Below are positions 62,340-64,000 of a DNA stretch of 64,000 nt, piece by piece; position 1 is the stretch's first letter; every line of letters begins with the position of its first letter. This DNA comes from UBA4416 sp038327195. Lineage in GTDB: Bacteria > Bacteroidota > Bacteroidia > B-17B0 > Aurantibacillaceae. The stretch covers positions 50,434 through 114,433 of the forward strand of contig JBBQKU010000010.1 in assembly GCA_038327195.1 (NCBI GenBank), in the 5' to 3' direction. The notes below the pieces were generated by a model. It saw nothing but the letters and a program-made list of their open reading frames with translations. It made no database searches and was not told the origin of the DNA. Made by a program: the position numbers and the translations under genes.

Positions 62340-63695
62340 GCGGTTGGTATTCTGTTTTGGTAAAGGTTTTCTTTCTACTTTAATCTGAACGTTATCCATT
62401 GAAACAGTTAAGTATTTCATTATTTCCTGAAACTTAGCCATGTCTAATGTTTGATTAACATTTTCTTTCTCTTCGGTTGAAAAATGCATTATTGCATATG
62501 CTTTAAAAAAAGGATTTGAAAAAGAATATTTACCCGAATTTTCATCGAATCGAAGTATTTCACCATAGTCAGCTGTAGTTAATAAATTTAAGTATTCTGA
62601 AATATTAAATGAATATGCTTTCTTATTACTTCTATGATTTAAAATTTCTTTTTGAGTTAACTCATCTTTTTGAGATTTACAGAATGCGTGAAGAATACCT
62701 TTTGTGTTATCTAATTTTCCATCTCTTGGTTTCAAAGCTCTATCTAAAATTTCTTTAAATGAATCTGAATTTTGTTTTAAATAATCCAAGACGGCATCCT
62801 CTAATGTTTGAGTTTTAAATTTCTTTTTTATTTTTTGCGCGGTTAAAACGCCATTGTTATAACAAATACTAAAACAAATATGATGACAGATAGCAGCAAG
62901 TGAATTAGAAAATCTAATTATATCACTATGTATTTTAGCCTCAAATTGAATATTAAGTAATTTTTCTCCTTTTATAATAATATTTACAAGCTCCTCTTTT
63001 GTCATAAGAGGAACATGTATTTCTGCAATTCTATTATTTAGTTCATTGTCATGATTTACAACTTCTCGTGCTGTTCCAACTGCGCCAATGGCGATTATTT
63101 TTACTTTTTTATATTTATTTGAAGTGTCTACAAATATTTTTAATATTTGGGAAAGTTTTTGTCTTTCTTCAATTTTCACCTTGTGAAAATCCTCTATAAT
63201 CCATGTTATTTCGGCTGCCCCTAAAAATTCAGCAAGACGTTGAGGCGTTAATTGAACAGGTAATGCCCTCTGTTTTTTCTCTGTGTATTCAGTTGCTAAT
63301 TCTGTTTTAAGGGTAGAGTCTAGAGCAAGATAACTAGCCTTTAAATCAGCTCCTATTTTCGCAGAGTCTTTTGTTGATTTCTCTGATACATAGTAAGGGT
63401 TTAATTTATCAAAGGCATCCAAGATTATTTCATTTATAGTTGTATCTAAAATACAGTTTGTTACTATAAACTTGATTTTATTTTTATTTAATATATTTTG
63501 GGTAATTGTTGTTTTCCCACTACCAGAATGTCCATATATTATTAATTGCATTCCAGGAATTAATAATCCTTTGTTAATTTGCTTATCAATTTCTTCTCTT
63601 TCAACAAATGTTAATTTAGCAGAAGTAGAAGGAGTAAAGACGTCTTGTATTTTATTAGCTCTTCCTCTTATTTTATTTATTATTGTTTGTATCAT
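62337..63695 (-). CDS. Cassette 4: P-loop ATPase (AAA/STAND-like)
   Basis: A 452-residue soluble ATPase. Walker A is IIYGHSGSGKTTITQN (about 51-66), Walker B-like ITWIIEDFHKV (about 178), sensor-like KIIAIGAVGTAREV, then a helical lid (NRIAEIHVPLMTKEELVNII) and a C-terminal winged-helix-like region (LTQKEILNHRSNKKAYSFNI, EILRFDENSGKYSFSNPFFK). The organisation is that of AAA/STAND ATPases, several of which act in defence or as switches; no effector domain is attached. Stop codon TAA lies within the end of R4. The 165-bp gap upstream to R5 holds an AAATCCA/TGGATTT hairpin (63734-63752) but no gene. Confidence 0.72.
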   Translation of the reverse strand: MIQTIINKIRGRANKIQDVFTPSTSAKLTFVEREEIDKQINKGLLIPGMQLIIYGHSGSGKTTITQNILNKNKIKFIVTNCILDTTINEIILDAFDKLNPYYVSEKSTKDSAKIGADLKASYLALDSTLKTELATEYTEKKQRALPVQLTPQRLAEFLGAAEITWIIEDFHKVKIEERQKLSQILKIFVDTSNKYKKVKIIAIGAVGTAREVVNHDNELNNRIAEIHVPLMTKEELVNIIIKGEKLLNIQFEAKIHSDIIRFSNSLAAICHHICFSICYNNGVLTAQKIKKKFKTQTLEDAVLDYLKQNSDSFKEILDRALKPRDGKLDNTKGILHAFCKSQKDELTQKEILNHRSNKKAYSFNISEYLNLLTTADYGEILRFDENSGKYSFSNPFFKAYAIMHFSTEEKENVNQTLDMAKFQEIMKYLTVSMDNVQIKVERKPLPKQNTNR

Positions 63696-63859
63696 AAATT
63701 ATTTTGTCAATTTTACTTAAAAAACTTTATTATAAATCCAGATTTTGGATTTGTCACTTTGTCATCCGAGATGTTTTTTTGAAGATACTGTTTTTTTATG
63801 AAATTAAAGTGAAATACAAATTTTTATAGTTTAGTTTTCTATTCTACAATACTTACCGC

Positions 63860-64000
63860 TAACGTTTTCGCGGTTTGCTTCGGCCGTTTTGGAACCGTTT
63901 TCTACCGAAATGTTTAAATAAAGATAACTGTTTCTATGCATTTGCAAAGAAAAATAATTGTCTTTCCCGAAGGGACAAATTTTGCAAATGCTTTGATGTC
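63860..64000 (-). repeat. Array repeat R5 (cut by the window edge)
   Basis: The first 141 bp of a further copy: TAACGTTTTCGCGGTTTG, a unique arm GCTTCGGCCG, TTTTCTACCGAAATG, CATTTGCAAAG, GTCTTTCCCGAAGGGAC and TTTTGCAAATG. The right arm is outside the window. Confidence 0.8.

Larger units (their letters stand above)
60317..64000 (-). mobile_element. Integron-like gene-cassette array (continues beyond the right edge)
   Basis: Five co-oriented long repeats (R1-R5) alternate with four single-gene units, all genes on the minus strand. Each unit is bounded by its own inverted 9-10 bp end sequence, and each repeat lies just 3' of one gene, as attC sites do in integron cassettes. Read in the gene direction the order is R5, ATPase, R4, lipocalin-like, R3, membrane protein, R2, lipoprotein, R1. 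The array ends near 60317, beside ordinary chromosome, so the head of the array and any integrase should lie to the right of 64000. No integrase is in view; the name is inferred from architecture. Confidence 0.72.

Noticed and set aside
60317..64000. CRISPR array
   Set aside because: Repeats are about 171 bp and the intervals between them are whole genes of variable length; no short regular spacers and no cas genes.
60317..64000. Row of insertion sequences or a composite transposon
   Set aside because: No transposase frame is present, and all four intervals carry different genes in one orientation. A non-autonomous transposon origin of the repeats cannot be fully excluded.
1..64000. tRNA, rRNA or riboswitch
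   Set aside because: No cloverleaf with a GTTCRAxxC arm, no rRNA-like block and no known riboswitch core was noticed on reading; a covariance-model scan would be decisive.

Overview
This is an AT-rich chromosomal window from a member of the Bacteroidota, most likely Flavobacteriales-like; I cannot name the genus. The lineage is indicated by DUF4270 and GLPGLI proteins, a MauE/DoxX-thioredoxin fusion of the BT_3928 type, an LptD-like protein, a two-subunit-type methylmalonyl-CoA mutase subunit, Mpl, many lipoproteins, and -7 promoter boxes of the Bacteroidota type (TAnnTTTG). I found no rRNA, tRNA, CRISPR or prophage.

Layout. 0-7.4 kb is housekeeping: the 3' end of a phosphohexomutase, an M24 peptidase, DUF1415, RNase HI, a CDP-alcohol phosphatidyltransferase, an Ala-rich lipoprotein, pyrD overlapping HMG-CoA lyase, and a purC-bioA pair. 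7.4-13.5 kb is a surface-polysaccharide region (O-antigen ligase/polymerase, acyltransferase, GT61, GT4, WecB epimerase). 13.5-33.1 kb mixes envelope and metabolism: DUF4270, GT5 starch-synthase-like protein, panC, an OMP/GLPGLI pair, gap, S8 protease, CBS-domain cysteine synthase, LptD, amidase, ABC exporter. 33.2-41.7 kb is one co-directional envelope and exopolysaccharide operon (mpl, GT4, wza-like, wzc-like, rfbC, wecA-like, lytic transglycosylase) with an internal promoter. 41.7-60.2 kb holds transport (DMT, POT), upp, aconitase, methylmalonyl-CoA mutase small subunit, SUI1, TPR, OmpA, M61 peptidase, polyprenol-mannose synthase and a TolB-like protein.

The most remarkable part is the last 3.7 kb (about 60.3-64.0 kb, running off the right edge). 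Four unrelated genes, all on the minus strand, are separated by five co-oriented copies of a long structured repeat (about 171 bp from TAAC to GTTA). Each gene unit begins and ends with its own 9-10 bp sequence in inverted orientation, and the arms of the repeats appear to covary. This is the architecture of an integron gene-cassette array with attC-like sites, but the sites are unusually long and no integrase lies in the window. The cassettes encode a small lipoprotein, a small membrane protein, a lipocalin-like secreted protein and a P-loop ATPase. If the reading is right, the array starts to the right of the window and ends beside the conserved gene at 60010-60237.

A second structured element family lies at 50.2-50.5 kb, as an inverted pair between aconitase and the mutA-like gene, where a mutB partner might have been expected.
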